64,000 bases of DNA from Candidatus Alcyoniella australis (GCA_030765605.1 JAVCCG010000113.1:1-64000); one strand, 5' to 3'; positions 43,277-55,388 are shown, counted from the stretch's first letter. Program-made: numbers and translations. The notes: generated by a model from the sequence alone, not told the origin.

Positions 43277-43726
43277 ATGCGCGCGGTGATTCAACGCGTG
43301 CGGCGCGCCGCCGTGAGTGTGGAAGGCCGGAGGGTCGGCGCCATCGGCCCGGGATTGCTGGTGCTGCTGGGCGTGCACAACTCCGATAGCGAACGCGACC
43401 TGGAATACATCCTGCAAAAAACTTTGAACGTGCGTATCTTCGAGGACGAGCAGGAAAAATTAAACCGCTCGCTGCTCGATATTCAAGGCGAATTGTTGGT
43501 TGTCAGCCAGTTCACTTTATACGGCGATTGCCGCAAAGGCCGTCGCCCGAGCTTCACCCAGGCCGCTGCGCCCAAGCCGGCCCAAGCGCTCTACCAACTG
43601 TTTTGCGAACGCGCCCGCGACCAGGGCGTGACAACGGCCACCGGCGTTTTCGGCGCAATGATGGACGTCGAACTAGTCAACGACGGGCCGGTGACGATGC
43701 TGCTGGAAAGTACAAAGCAGTTTTAA
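43277..43726 (+). CDS. dtd: D-aminoacyl-tRNA deacylase
   Basis: 149 residues, the usual length. The N-terminus [20 protein letters not shown], the [20 protein letters not shown] block with catalytic SQFTLY, and [11 protein letters not shown] near the end (Gly-Pro pair; NGPVT motif) identify the family. It removes D-amino acids from mischarged tRNA in the cytoplasm. No oddities are seen. Confidence 0.92.
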   Translation: MRAVIQRVRRAAVSVEGRRVGAIGPGLLVLLGVHNSDSERDLEYILQKTLNVRIFEDEQEKLNRSLLDIQGELLVVSQFTLYGDCRKGRRPSFTQAAAPKPAQALYQLFCERARDQGVTTATGVFGAMMDVELVNDGPVTMLLESTKQF

Positions 43727-43918
43727 TTCAATTCATTCCCAAGTCAATTGAATACAATTCATTTTAATGCCACCGATCTATCGACAAACCTTTTTTTCGC
43801 ACACAGTAATCTTGCACAGCCCGAGAATACATTCATCGGACGTTTGAATATATAAATAGCTTGCTGTGATTCCTTTCCTGTTGTATAAAGTGAGAAAATT
43901 ATCTGCATGGGGGTACAA

Positions 43919-44494
43919 ATGGACAAGCGATTAGTCAATTCACTGAAAAAGGAATTGAAGGCATTCGACAAAGACCTCGCTGGTATCGATAAACAGCTCA
44001 AGGAAAAGCAACAAGTACGCGATACGCTGGCCAAACTGATTGGCGACCTCGGCGGCAAGCCTGGCAAGAAGCCGGGACCCAAGCCTAAAAAGGCCGGCAA
44101 AAAGCCCGGACCCAAGCCTAAAAGGGTCGGTAAGAAGCCGGGGCCCAAGCCTAAAAGGGTCGGCAAGAAGCCTGGTCCCAAACCTAAAAAAGTCGCCAAG
44201 AAGCCCGGGCCGAAAAAGGCCGGAGTCAAGCGTCGCAAGCGCCAGCCGATCTCGGACTGGGTGGTCGCGATCCTGCAGGCGGCGAACACGCCGTTGCCGA
44301 CCAAGGAGATCATCGAGCAACTCAAGGCCAAGGGCTACATCTTCCCCGACGGCAAGACCACAGCGGTCTATCAGGCGCTCTCGCGCCTGGGCGCTGCCGG
44401 ACTGGTGGCCAAAACCAAGGAAGGCTATACGCTGGCCAAGGTCGAGGCCAAACCCGCGCCCGTGCCAGTGGTCGTGCCTGAGCCCGCGCAGTAG
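43919..44494 (+). CDS. Histone-like winged-helix protein with KPGPKP repeats
   Basis: 191 residues from ATG 43919 (GGGG just before). An N-terminal helix (SLKKELKAFDKDLAGIDKQL) likely forms a coiled coil. Residues ~45-100 are a basic Lys/Pro/Gly repeat (KKPGPKPK about five times) like histone H1 tails. Residues ~105-165 form a winged helix (DWVVAILQAANTPLPTKEII, AVYQALSRLGAAGLVAKTKE). It probably binds and compacts DNA or regulates transcription. A strong terminator follows. Confidence 0.7.
   Translation: MDKRLVNSLKKELKAFDKDLAGIDKQLKEKQQVRDTLAKLIGDLGGKPGKKPGPKPKKAGKKPGPKPKRVGKKPGPKPKRVGKKPGPKPKKVAKKPGPKKAGVKRRKRQPISDWVVAILQAANTPLPTKEIIEQLKAKGYIFPDGKTTAVYQALSRLGAAGLVAKTKEGYTLAKVEAKPAPVPVVVPEPAQ
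44073..44215 (+). repeat. Tandem repeat coding for KKPGPKPK units
   Basis: About four to five units of roughly 33 bases (AAGAAGCCxGGxCCCAAGCC and a spacer) lie inside the histone-like gene. Copy number may vary between strains. Confidence 0.7.
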
Positions 44495-44523
44495 CGTTCG
44501 CTGACAGAAGTTCAATCGTTTTA

Positions 44524-44565
44524 AACGGCCGGACCGACCGCCGAGGTTGGTTCGGCCGTTTTTTC
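44524..44565 (+). terminator. Rho-independent terminator
   Basis: Inverted repeat AACGGCCG...CGGCCGTT with inner pairing ACCGACC/GGTTGGT, followed by TTTT. It ends the histone-like gene. The rest of the gap to glnB (to 44858) is AT-rich at first and shows no clear promoter or coding sequence. Confidence 0.85.
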
Positions 44566-44723
44566 ACGTTCTAACAATCTGCATCCGTAACTAAACCGTA
44601 ATAAAAAGCTACTAAATTTAATATTAACGACATCTGTCTGTAACGTTCAACCTCTATATTCCCCTCATATCAGGCTCGCTGGGATTGCTACCGGCCAGCC
44701 TCAGTATATTAGGATAACAATGA

Positions 44724-45200
<477 letters not shown>

Positions 45201-45319
45201 TCGGCAGCAACGGGCACGATCGTCTTACACTCCACTCAATCGACTATCGCTGTGCCCTGAGGGCCTTACCTTCGGTGCCGTTAATTAGACATTCCCTTCT
45301 CACAGGCAAGGAGAGATAA

Positions 45320-46735
45320 ATGAAGACGCCAGCGGACGTATTAAAGTTCGCCAAGGACAACGGATGCATCATGGTCGACCTGAAGTTCATGGACTACCCG
45401 GGCATGTGGCAGCACTTCAGCGTGCCGCTGGATCAGCTCAGCGAGGACAGCTTCGAGGACGGCTTCGGTTTCGACGGCAGCTCGATCCGCGGCTGGCAGC
45501 CGATTCACGCCTCGGACATGTTGGTGATCCCTGATCCGACTACCGCGGTGATGGATCCGTTCATGGCTCATCCGACGCTTTCGCTGATCTGCAGCATCGT
45601 CGACCCGATCACCAAGGAATCCTATTCGCGCGATCCGCGGAACATCGCGAGCAAGGCCGTCGAGTATCTCAAATCGACCGGACTGGCCGACACCGCTTGC
45701 TTCGGCCCGGAGGCCGAGTTCTTTATCCTCGACGAGGCGCGTTTCGCCCAGAACGAACACGAGGGCTTCTACCACATCGACGCCAAGGAAGGTCGCTGGA
45801 ACGCGGGCAAGGAAGAAGCGCCCAACCTGGCCTACAAACCGCGCTATAAAGAGGGCTACTTCCCGGTCTCGCCCACCGACAGCCAGCAGGACATCCGCAC
45901 CGAGATGTGCGTCGAGCTGATGAAACTCGGCTACGAGGTCGAGGCCCAGCACCACGAAGTCGCCACCGCCGGACAGGCCGAGATCGACCTCAAGTACCAG
46001 CCGCTGGTGCCGATGGGCGACGCGCTAATGTGGTTCAAGTACGTGGTGAAGAACGTGGCGCGCCGTCACAACAAGACCGTGACTTTCATGCCCAAGCCGG
46101 TGTTCAACGACAACGGCTCGGGGATGCACATCCATATCTCGCTGTGGAAGCAGGGCCGCCCGCTGTTCGCCGGCGACCAGTACGGCGGACTGAGCGAGAT
46201 GGCGATGAACTTCATCGGCGGATTGATCAAGCACTCCAAGGCGCTGTGTGCGCTGACCAACCCCACGACCAACAGCTATCGCCGATTGGTCCCGGGCTTC
46301 GAGGCGCCGATCAACCTGTGCTACTCCAGCCGCAACCGCTCGGCCGCCCTGCGCATTCCGATGTACAGCGCCAGCCCCAAGGCCAAGCGGATCGAGGTAC
46401 GCTTCCCCGACCCGAGCTGCAACGGCTACATGGCCTTCGCCGCGCTGCTGATGGCCGGTCTCGACGGCGTGATCAACAAAATTCCGGCCGGAGAGCCCCA
46501 GGACAAGGACATCTACGGGCTGCCGCCCGAGGAGCTCAAGAACCTGCCGCACACCCCGGCCGATCTCAACGAGGCGATCAACGCGCTGGAGGCGGATCAC
46601 GAGTTCCTGCTCAAAGGCGACGTGTTTACCCAGGACGCGGTGGACATGTGGATCGCCTACAAGCGCGAGCGCGAGATCGATCCGATGCGCCTGCGCCCCA
46701 CTCCGCACGAGTTCGAGCTGTACTTCGACTGTTAG
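45320..46735 (+). CDS. glnA: Glutamine synthetase type I
   Basis: 471 residues, the usual bacterial type I length. Catalytic and metal sites are visible: [50 protein letters not shown], and [20 protein letters not shown]. The sequence [11 protein letters not shown] places a Tyr at the adenylylation site. It makes glutamine from glutamate, ammonia and ATP. Strong AAGGAGAG ribosome site; a terminator follows. Confidence 0.96.
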   Translation: MKTPADVLKFAKDNGCIMVDLKFMDYPGMWQHFSVPLDQLSEDSFEDGFGFDGSSIRGWQPIHASDMLVIPDPTTAVMDPFMAHPTLSLICSIVDPITKESYSRDPRNIASKAVEYLKSTGLADTACFGPEAEFFILDEARFAQNEHEGFYHIDAKEGRWNAGKEEAPNLAYKPRYKEGYFPVSPTDSQQDIRTEMCVELMKLGYEVEAQHHEVATAGQAEIDLKYQPLVPMGDALMWFKYVVKNVARRHNKTVTFMPKPVFNDNGSGMHIHISLWKQGRPLFAGDQYGGLSEMAMNFIGGLIKHSKALCALTNPTTNSYRRLVPGFEAPINLCYSSRNRSAALRIPMYSASPKAKRIEVRFPDPSCNGYMAFAALLMAGLDGVINKIPAGEPQDKDIYGLPPEELKNLPHTPADLNEAINALEADHEFLLKGDVFTQDAVDMWIAYKREREIDPMRLRPTPHEFELYFDC

Positions 46736-46763
46736 GCGGCGCGGACGCGCCAAACGACCTTCA

Positions 46764-46792
46764 GGGGCGCCCTATCCGGGGCGCCCTTTTTT
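46764..46792 (+). terminator. Rho-independent terminator
   Basis: Stem GGGCGCC/GGCGCCC with a short loop, followed by TTTTTT. It ends glnA and lies at the 3' end of the convergent membrane gene. Confidence 0.88.
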
Positions 46793-47669
46793 ATTTGATA
46801 TCGAGATTGCCCGCCCAACGGCGGCCGATGAAGATTGAGGGCACCATCAGCCCCAGGCAGACCAGCAGCAGCAACAACGAACGGTTGAAAATCTGGCGGT
46901 CGTTGTCCTCGCGCTGCACGGCCACGAAGTAGTTAACCTTGTCCAGCAGTAGCGTGCCGCCGTAGTAGCGCGGCAGGCTGCCTTCCTTTTCGTACTCCAG
47001 TGCGGGCATCCAGGTGATCTGCCCCTCGCGAACCTCCGCGAGCTCCGAGGAATCGGCCGGACGCTGGGTATAGACGTTGGGCTGGGTGGACTCTTCGATC
47101 CAGACCATGCCCTCCATGTCCTGGTCGAGGAAACCGCGCAACTGGTTGCTGCTGAACAGCTTGCCCACGTAGATCTCGCCCCTGTTCGATTTTTGTCGCC
47201 GCGGGAAGAGCACCGAGCTGCGCACCTGGGTATCGCTGACCTGGGTCGGCGATTGGGGAAGGAACAGCTCGGGCTTGTTGCGCCAAGGAAGCAATTCCTG
47301 GTCGCACAGATAGAGCAACGCGCGCTCCTCGGAATCGAGCAGCACCATGATGTCTAGGTTGAGAGTCGAATAGCGATCGCGCACTTCGATCGTCGCCGGC
47401 ATCTGGGCAATCTCGAGTTTCTCAGTATGTTGCAGCACGATCTTGGTCTCGGCCATCTGATTGATCGTGTTGAAGCCCAGCTGCACCTCCATCTCCAGGG
47501 TGTTGATGTGCCCCTCGATGCGGTCGATCGACGATTTGATACGAGTTTGGTACTGCTGCTCCTCGTTCGCCCGCTGGAGCGTGGCCAGCACCGAGGCGCC
47601 CACCGCCCATTGCAACAGGAAAAAGATCGCGATCGCCCAACTGACTGTCTTGCGCAGGTTTGTCTTCAT
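46791..47669 (-). CDS. Membrane sensor-like protein without output domain
   Basis: 292 residues from ATG 47669. Two membrane segments (residues ~8-29 and ~262-284) enclose a periplasmic domain of ~230 residues that begins with a helix (EEQQYQTRIKSSIDRIEGHI) and includes DIMVLLDSEERALLYLCDQE, like dCache or four-helix sensor domains. No HAMP, kinase or cyclase domain follows; it ends RRWAGNLDIK. It may work with a separate partner. It is unrelated to hisD downstream in the genome order, though on the same strand. Confidence 0.55.
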   Translation of the reverse strand: MKTNLRKTVSWAIAIFFLLQWAVGASVLATLQRANEEQQYQTRIKSSIDRIEGHINTLEMEVQLGFNTINQMAETKIVLQHTEKLEIAQMPATIEVRDRYSTLNLDIMVLLDSEERALLYLCDQELLPWRNKPELFLPQSPTQVSDTQVRSSVLFPRRQKSNRGEIYVGKLFSSNQLRGFLDQDMEGMVWIEESTQPNVYTQRPADSSELAEVREGQITWMPALEYEKEGSLPRYYGGTLLLDKVNYFVAVQREDNDRQIFNRSLLLLLVCLGLMVPSIFIGRRWAGNLDIK

Positions 47670-47725
47670 GGGTGCGATTCTACGCAAATGATCATCCACG
47701 CGCTATCAGCGCTGCTGCATCTTGA

Positions 47726-49011
<1,286 letters not shown>

Positions 49012-49015
<4 letters not shown>

Positions 49016-50244
49016 GCGCGTCGCCGTCTCTCGAGCTCGGCCAGCACGCGCCGGAAGGGCACGCCCTCTTTGGCCAGCAGAACGATTATGAAGTACAGCA
49101 CGTCGGCCGCTTCCCAGACCAGGTTGTCATGGTCGGTAAAGCGGCTAAGCTCCTCGGCTTCCTCGCGCAGCTTCTCGGCCAGCAGGTTCGAGTCCTCGAG
49201 CAGCTTAACCGTGAACGAGCCGTTGGGCGCCTCGTTCATCCGCGCCACCACCACGTCGTACAGCTCGGCGATCATGTCGCGGCGCTCGCTGTTAAAGCAG
49301 GTGTAGCGGCCCAGGTGGCAGGCGATGCCGCGCTGCTTGACCGTGAACAGCAAAGTATCCGCGTCGCAGTCCAGGTCCACGCGCACCAGGTGCTGCTCGT
49401 TACCGCTGACCTCGCCCTTGGTCCACAGGTTCTGTCGCGCGCGCGAAAAATAAATCCCGCGCCGCTGGCGTAGCGCCTTGGCCAACGATTCCTTGGTCGA
49501 AAAGGCCATCATCAGCACCTGCCCCGACTCGTCGCGCACCACCGTGGGCAGCAGTCCCTCGTGGTACTTGTCCCAATCCAGCGAGCGGATCAGACACTGG
49601 TCGAGGGAGATCCGGCCGGTGTACAGCGCCATGCCCACCTGGCAGCCGAAGCCGTTGCGCTGGGTCCAGATCACGTCGTCGTAGTTGGCCACGCCTCCGG
49701 CCACAACGATCGGCCGGTCGGCGCCCTCGTCGATGCGCCCGAAAAACTCGCGGTCCAGGCCGCTCATACTCCCCTCACGGTCAACATGCGTTACTAAAAA
49801 CTCCGATACGTAGGGCGCCAGGCGTTGAATACGCTCCAACGGCCCCTCGCCGGTGTCGCGGCGCCAGCCCTGATCGCTGACCGTCTCGCCGCGCACGTCC
49901 ACCGCCGCCACAAGTTGTTGGGGGTTGAGTTCGCGGAGGAAGTCCGGTCGGGCCTCGGTGCCGATAATCACCTTGTTCGCACCGGAGCGAATCAGCCTCT
50001 CGTAGCGCGCGTGGTCGCGCACGCCGCCGCCGACCCGCGCCGGGGCGATATTGAGCAGCTTCTCGATCAGCTCGGTGTTGTCCCCCTCGCCCTTGGCCGC
50101 GTCCAAGTCGATGATCGCCAGGTCGCCGTAGAGCGAGAAGTCGTGGGCCAGCTCAAAGGTGTTCTCGACCTCAAGCGCCTTGCGCTCGCCGCCGACGAGC
50201 TGAACTGCCTTGCCATGGGAAATGTCGATGCTGGGAAATATCAT
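49012..50244 (-). CDS. HisA-HisI-HisE fusion protein
   Basis: 410 residues. Residues 1-~225 are HisA, the ProFAR isomerase barrel ([39 protein letters not shown]). Residues ~226-320 are HisI, PRAMP cyclohydrolase ([34 protein letters not shown]). Residues ~325-410 are HisE, PRATP pyrophosphohydrolase ([23 protein letters not shown]). The protein covers steps 2, 3 and 4 of histidine synthesis. HisI-HisE fusions are common; joining HisA in front is unusual. Ends overlap both neighbours by 4 bases. Confidence 0.92.
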
Positions 50245-51008
50245 CTTGCGTGCTCCACCGGTCTGATCGGGACGCCCGAGCGCTGAAGCGCGCGTTTGAC
50301 TTCGGCGATGCTGAACTCGCTGAAGTGAAACACGCTGGCCGCCAGCGCGGCGTCCGCATTGGTTTTCTCAAAGACCTCGACGAAGTGCTCGACCAGCCCG
50401 ACCCCGCCCGAAGCGATCAGCGGAATCGGCAGCTCGTCCATCGCGCTCAGCTGCGTAAGGTCAAAGCCGAGCTTGGTGCCGTCACGGTCCATGCTGGTCA
50501 ATAAAATCTCGCCTGCGCCGCGATCGCAGACCTCGCGCGCCCAATCGGTGAGCTTGCGACCGGTGCCCTTGCGCCCGCCGTAGATCACCACCTCCCAATC
50601 GTCGTGGTCGCGCCGCGCGTCGATCGCCACCACCACGCACTGACTGCCAAAGGCCTTGGCCGCGCGGTCGATCAGCTCGGGCTGCTCAATGGCCGCGGTG
50701 TTGATCGCCACCTTGTCCGCGCCGGCGCTGAGCATCGAGTCGAAGTCGATCTCGCTACGGATGCCTCCGCCCACGGTGAACGGGATGAACACGCTGTCGG
50801 CCACACCGCGCACCACCTGCAGCATCGTATCGCGACCCTCGTGGCTGGCGGTGATATCGAGCAGCACCAGCTCGTCGGCCCCCTCGCGATCGTAGCGCAG
50901 AGCCAGCTGCACCGGATCGCCCACGTCGCGGATCTCGACGAAACGCACTCCCTTGACCACGCGGCCGCGGTCCACATCGAGGCAGGGGACAATGCGCTTA
51001 GCCAACAT
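50241..51008 (-). CDS. hisF: Imidazole glycerol phosphate synthase subunit HisF
   Basis: 255 residues, full length. [20 protein letters not shown] has the catalytic Asp; [20 protein letters not shown] has the second; [15 protein letters not shown] is the phosphate-binding loop. HisF is the cyclase half that uses ammonia from HisH to make imidazole glycerol phosphate. It overlaps hisH by 11 bases. Confidence 0.96.
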   Translation of the reverse strand: MLAKRIVPCLDVDRGRVVKGVRFVEIRDVGDPVQLALRYDREGADELVLLDITASHEGRDTMLQVVRGVADSVFIPFTVGGGIRSEIDFDSMLSAGADKVAINTAAIEQPELIDRAAKAFGSQCVVVAIDARRDHDDWEVVIYGGRKGTGRKLTDWAREVCDRGAGEILLTSMDRDGTKLGFDLTQLSAMDELPIPLIASGGVGLVEHFVEVFEKTNADAALAASVFHFSEFSIAEVKRALQRSGVPIRPVEHAR

Positions 51009-51597
51009 CGAGCCAGGTCCTTAGAAAATCGAGGCCGAGCGAGCCGCTCTTCTCGGGGTGGAACTGCGTGGCCACGACGTTGCCCCGGCGAACCGCGGCC
51101 GTGAACCGGCCGTGGTAGTCCGCGTGCGCCAGGGACGCATCGTCGTCCGACGGTCTGACGTAGTAGCTGTTGACGAAGTAATAATGGCCGTTAGGCAGCA
51201 GATCCGGATCGCGGCTTTGCACCTCGTTCCAGCCGATCTGCGGCACCTTGCCCGCGTTAAAGCGCAGGCATTTGCCGGGCAACGCGGCCAGTCCGGCCAC
51301 GCCGGGCGATTCGTCGCTTTCCTCGAACAGCACCTGCAGGCCGATGCAGATTCCCAGGAACGGCCGTCCGTCGGCTATTGCGGCGTTGACCGCGCTGACA
51401 AGGTCTCGCTCGCGCAGCCGCTGCATCACCGCGCCGAATGCTCCTACTCCGGGAAAAATAACGGGCCCGCCGTGCTCGAGCTTCTGGGCCGAGTCAGCCA
51501 AACTCCAGCGTGCGCCCAGGTGGTCCAACGCCTTGGTCAGGCTGCCGGTGTTGCCCGAACCATAGTCGACCACAGTGATCGCCTTCGAATCGCTCAC
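50998..51597 (-). CDS. hisH: Imidazole glycerol phosphate synthase subunit HisH
   Basis: 199 residues. Glutamine amidotransferase motifs are [18 protein letters not shown] with the nucleophile Cys and [15 protein letters not shown] with the His-x-Glu pair. It supplies ammonia to HisF. It overlaps hisB by 4 bases. Confidence 0.95.
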   Translation of the reverse strand: MSDSKAITVVDYGSGNTGSLTKALDHLGARWSLADSAQKLEHGGPVIFPGVGAFGAVMQRLRERDLVSAVNAAIADGRPFLGICIGLQVLFEESDESPGVAGLAALPGKCLRFNAGKVPQIGWNEVQSRDPDLLPNGHYYFVNSYYVRPSDDDASLAHADYHGRFTAAVRRGNVVATQFHPEKSGSLGLDFLRTWLDVG

Positions 51598-52184
51598 AGC
51601 GACCCTTTGGTGCTGGGCACCTGGTCCGCGGCGCGCGGGTCGAGCTCGACCGCCGCGCGCAACGCACGAGCCAGCGCCTTGAACAACGCTTCGGCGCTGT
51701 GATGGTCGTTATCGCCGTAGAACAGCGCCAAATGCAGGTTGAGCCTGGCGTGCTCGCTGAAGGAGCGGAAGAAGTCGCGCAACAGATCGAGCTCGAGCTC
51801 GCCGCTACGCGTGCCCATGAACTCCACTTTGTAGACCAGGTAGGAGCGGCCCGAGAGGTCGACCGCCGCCTGAGCCAGGGAGTCGTCCATCGGGAACAGG
51901 AAGTGCGCAGCGCGCCGGATGCCGCGGCGCTCGCCCAGGGCCCGGTCGAACGCTTGACCCAGCACGATACCCAGATCCTCCACCAAGTGGTGGCTGTCCA
52001 CGTGCAGATCGCCGCGGGCTTTAAGCGTGATGTTGAACAACCCGTGCCGCGCCATGGTCTCGAGCATGTGCTCCATGAAGCCGATGGGCACGTTGATCTG
52101 CGACGATCCGTCTCCGTCGAGGTTCAGACTCAGCGCGATGCGGGTCTCTTTGGTATTGCGTTCGATCTCGGCGGTTCGCTCCAT
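51594..52184 (-). CDS. hisB: Imidazoleglycerol-phosphate dehydratase
   Basis: 196 residues, dehydratase only. Metal-binding blocks FMEHMLETMARHGLFNI, LHVDSHHLVEDLGIVLGQ and YGDNDHHSAEALFKALARAL are present. The histidinol-phosphate phosphatase domain found in bifunctional HisB is not here; a HAD domain occurs instead on the adjacent HisC protein. It overlaps that gene by one base. Confidence 0.95.
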   Translation of the reverse strand: MERTAEIERNTKETRIALSLNLDGDGSSQINVPIGFMEHMLETMARHGLFNITLKARGDLHVDSHHLVEDLGIVLGQAFDRALGERRGIRRAAHFLFPMDDSLAQAAVDLSGRSYLVYKVEFMGTRSGELELDLLRDFFRSFSEHARLNLHLALFYGDNDHHSAEALFKALARALRAAVELDPRAADQVPSTKGSL

Positions 52185-53899
52185 TATTCCTCCAGCTCGT
52201 TAATCGAGCCGATCATGCGCACTGCTCCGGCCTCGGCCAGGGCTGCGGCGATATCCGGAGAATCGATCCCGGCGGGCAACACGCCGATCGGTCGGATGCC
52301 GCAGGCGCGGGCCGCGGCCACGTCGTCCACGCTGTCGCCCGCATAATCCCCGGCACAGCAGCCCAGCCGCTCCAGGGCCAGCACCAGCCCCGCGGGATCT
52401 GGCTTGGCCGGCGCGTCCTGGGCGCAGACCAACGCATCGAACAGCTCAAGCGCGTTGAAGCGTTCCAGAGTCCACAGCGCCTCGGCCCGCGGCCGGGCGG
52501 TTACCACGGCCAACGGCCGCTCGCGTCCCAGGCGCTCGAGCAGTCCCGCCTCGGGGAGCCAGCGCTCGCTTAGGCGCAGTCCGGGATTCTTTTGGGTTCC
52601 GATATACAGGCGCTGGAAATGCTCGGTAACCTGCTCCAGCGAAACCTCCGTGCCGCCATCGAGCACGATTTGCCGGGTCAGCTCCCAATCGTTGGCCGCG
52701 CCGCCGCGCTGTTTGGCGGCCTGGATCTGCTCTTGGCTCACGGGCCGGCCCAGGAAGTGTTCGGCGGTTTGCGCAATGGCCGTACGGTAAGAGCGCGAGA
52801 CGTCGACCAGTACACCGTCCATGTCCAGCAGCAGCGCCCGTCGCTCCAGGGTCTGCTCCAGAGCGCTGAGCAGGGTTCGCACCTGTTCGCTGTCGCCGAT
52901 GGTGATCCGCAGTACTCCGGACAGCCCGAGGTCGGCACTACGGTCGCGCACCAGCACTCCGCGCTCAAACAGCGTGTCTTGGACCAGTTTGCTGCGCGCG
53001 CCGAAACGCGCCAGCACAAAGTTGGCCGCGCCCACGTGGACCTCGAGATCCATGGCGCGCAATCCGTCGACCAGCAGCGGCCGTGCGCGGTCAACCTGCG
53101 CAACGTACTGATCCACTGCCGACGAAGCGGCCAGGGCCGCACGGCCGGCGGCCACCGCCGCGGAGTTCACGCTGTAGGGGCTGGCCGCCTTGCGCAGAGC
53201 TGCGGCCGCCTCGATGTTGGAGACCAGGTATCCCAATCGCAGTCCGGCCATGCCGAACGCCTTGCTGAATGTGCGGCTGACCACCAGCCCGGGATAGCGC
53301 TCAATCAGCGGCAGCGCACTGCGGCCCGTGAACTCGAAATAGGCCTCGTCGACCAGCACCGCCGCATCGTCGAACTCCAGGGCCCGCTGCAGGATGCGCT
53401 CCAGCGCGTCCTCAGGCACCAGCGTGCCCGTGGGGTTGTTCGGGTGGCAGACGATCACGCTGCCCAGTCCGGGCTGCATCGCCGCCAGCAGCTCTTGTGT
53501 GGGGAACTCGAAGTTCTCGCCGTAGGGAATTTGACGGACATCGACGCCGCACAGTTCGGCGTAGAACGCGAACATCGCGTAGGTCGGCACGGGCAGCACC
53601 AGGCGAGATCCGGGCTCGACAAAGGTTTGCAGGAAAAGCTTGATCCCCTCGTCCGTGGCGTTGACCACCACCACCTGCTGCGGATCCACACCCAGGTGCG
53701 CGGCCAACTCGCCCTCGATCATCCCGTACTCGGGATAGGTCGCCAGGTCCTCGGGGCCGAGCTTGGCCAGGGCGTCGTAAACCGCCGAGCTGGGGCCCAA
53801 AGTATTCTCGTTGAAGTCCAAGCGCAGCTTGCCGCCGCGGCCCGCTGTGGGCGGACGGTAGGGCCTCATCGCCTGGACGGCTTTACGGATGCGTGCCAT
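52184..53899 (-). CDS. hisC: HisC-HAD phosphatase fusion protein
   Basis: 571 residues. Residues 1-~350 are histidinol-phosphate aminotransferase: KLRLDFNENTLGPSSAVYDA, VCHPNNPTGTLV, VLVDEAYFEF and RTFSKAFGMAGLRLGYLV with the PLP lysine. Residues ~355-571 are a HAD-family phosphatase with LLLDMDGVLVDVSRSYRTAI (nucleophile Asp), VVTARPRAEALWTL and CAGDYAGDSVDDVAAA. The HAD part may remove phosphate from histidinol phosphate, the next step after HisC, which would complete the pathway in one protein. That activity is inferred from fusion and context. Confidence 0.88.
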   Translation of the reverse strand: MARIRKAVQAMRPYRPPTAGRGGKLRLDFNENTLGPSSAVYDALAKLGPEDLATYPEYGMIEGELAAHLGVDPQQVVVVNATDEGIKLFLQTFVEPGSRLVLPVPTYAMFAFYAELCGVDVRQIPYGENFEFPTQELLAAMQPGLGSVIVCHPNNPTGTLVPEDALERILQRALEFDDAAVLVDEAYFEFTGRSALPLIERYPGLVVSRTFSKAFGMAGLRLGYLVSNIEAAAALRKAASPYSVNSAAVAAGRAALAASSAVDQYVAQVDRARPLLVDGLRAMDLEVHVGAANFVLARFGARSKLVQDTLFERGVLVRDRSADLGLSGVLRITIGDSEQVRTLLSALEQTLERRALLLDMDGVLVDVSRSYRTAIAQTAEHFLGRPVSQEQIQAAKQRGGAANDWELTRQIVLDGGTEVSLEQVTEHFQRLYIGTQKNPGLRLSERWLPEAGLLERLGRERPLAVVTARPRAEALWTLERFNALELFDALVCAQDAPAKPDPAGLVLALERLGCCAGDYAGDSVDDVAAARACGIRPIGVLPAGIDSPDIAAALAEAGAVRMIGSINELEE

Positions 53900-53934
53900 T
53901 TTATCGAGTATCTAAACCAGGTCTCGAGCCTGCC

Positions 53935-55266
53935 CTAGCCCTGGGTGAGTCCGATGCGCTGCAGCGCGGCCTCGGCCACGTTGCCCAGGCTTACGTCTCC
54001 CAGGGGCTTGAGCAGTTCGGATATCGTTGCAGTGCGGATCTTCTCGAACACTTCAAGCAACTTGGTATTGAGCTCGTCGACGTTGCGCAGCACCACGAAC
54101 TGATCGCAGTTGCTCGCCGTGGCCAGCAGCGAGTCCAGACCGGGCTCGACATTGCCCGCGACCATGCCGATGAAACTGAACGAATCGAATTTGCCCAACT
54201 GGTCGACCAATCCCTCGATCTTGTCGCTGCTCAACGCGTCGCCGGACAGGTAGAACACAGCCAACCTGCCGTCGAACGAGACGTAGAGCACCACATCGTT
54301 GTTTTCCATCTCCTGGATGCGGATCTGGCGTTGGTTGACGCCGACCTTCAGCAGGTAGTTGACCAGGAAAATACGGAAGACCCAGGTTGAGTCGAATTTG
54401 ACGCTGTTCTCCGCGTCGAACAACACCAGCCGCCGGGTGTCCTCGGCGCTTAGCTGCTCGCCGCAACTGCACTTGACTCCGGCCGCGGCCAGCTGTTCCA
54501 GGGCCGCGCGGTTCTGCACGCGGATCGTGGGCTGTCCGGTCTTGCGGCAGAACACGGCCAACTCCTCGTTGATCAGGCCAACCTCGTTGAGCTTGTCGAT
54601 GTAATACTCCATCTCCTCGGCGTTGCTCTGGTTGGCCAGGAAGTCGTCGACCACCAACCCCGAGGGATTGCCCTGAAGCTTAACCAGGATGTCCTGCACC
54701 TGGGAGTCGCGCAGCACGTTGGCGACCTCGAGGTCGTCTTCGCTCGGCGGCTCGATGTCGGCCTGGCCCATGCTCGCGATCTCCTTGAGCCCGGCGTGCA
54801 GTACGTCCTCGAACGTACCGCTCTTGATCTGCTTTTCGATCGCCTCGCAGAAATTTTCGAAGCGCGCGCCGGTCTCCTCGCCGAACAGCGCGATCTCGCC
54901 CACCTCGAGATCGAGGGAGTAGTCGGGCACGTCGGCGAAGCCCGGCTCCTCGAACACGGCGTCCTCGCTGATCGTCTTATCCTTGTTCTCGACCGGCTCC
55001 ACAGCCTTGACGATCAGGTACAGCGCGCCCTTGTCGCTGATCTTGAACAGATCGCCGTCAACAAAGCCGTGCGCCTGCACGCGGGGAATGAACAGTTCGG
55101 CGCCCTTCTTGGTCGTCAGGTCGATGTTAAGCTGCTGCGCGAGGCTGGTGCGCGCATGATAGACCGCACCATCGAACCCGGCCTTGGCCAACGAGGGCCA
55201 AAGCTTGGCCAGAAATCCCTCGTCGCTGTTGAAGGTAAGCTGCCGACATCGGATGTTGACTAGCAT
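53935..55266 (-). CDS. Conserved-looking soluble protein of unknown function
   Basis: 443 residues without a signal peptide or membrane segment. It contains an acidic central part, a CSCGEQLSAED segment resembling half of a zinc site, and a C-terminal domain with VVLYVSFDGRLAVFYLSGDA and SFIGMVAGNVEPGLDSLLAT. I do not recognise a family. It lies 35 bases upstream of the his operon and may share a transcript with it. The content suggests a cytoplasmic regulatory or scaffold protein, but this is uncertain. Confidence 0.6.
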   Translation of the reverse strand: MLVNIRCRQLTFNSDEGFLAKLWPSLAKAGFDGAVYHARTSLAQQLNIDLTTKKGAELFIPRVQAHGFVDGDLFKISDKGALYLIVKAVEPVENKDKTISEDAVFEEPGFADVPDYSLDLEVGEIALFGEETGARFENFCEAIEKQIKSGTFEDVLHAGLKEIASMGQADIEPPSEDDLEVANVLRDSQVQDILVKLQGNPSGLVVDDFLANQSNAEEMEYYIDKLNEVGLINEELAVFCRKTGQPTIRVQNRAALEQLAAAGVKCSCGEQLSAEDTRRLVLFDAENSVKFDSTWVFRIFLVNYLLKVGVNQRQIRIQEMENNDVVLYVSFDGRLAVFYLSGDALSSDKIEGLVDQLGKFDSFSFIGMVAGNVEPGLDSLLATASNCDQFVVLRNVDELNTKLLEVFEKIRTATISELLKPLGDVSLGNVAEAALQRIGLTQG

Positions 55267-55388
55267 GATCGACTCCCCCCAACGCCCCGAGGTTAAATCC
55301 GGGCCCGACCTCAGGCGGTGTCATCGAAACGCCCGGTTAATAAAACGATTTTTATTGCAGCACCAATCGGCGCCCAGTGTCAAGCAGA

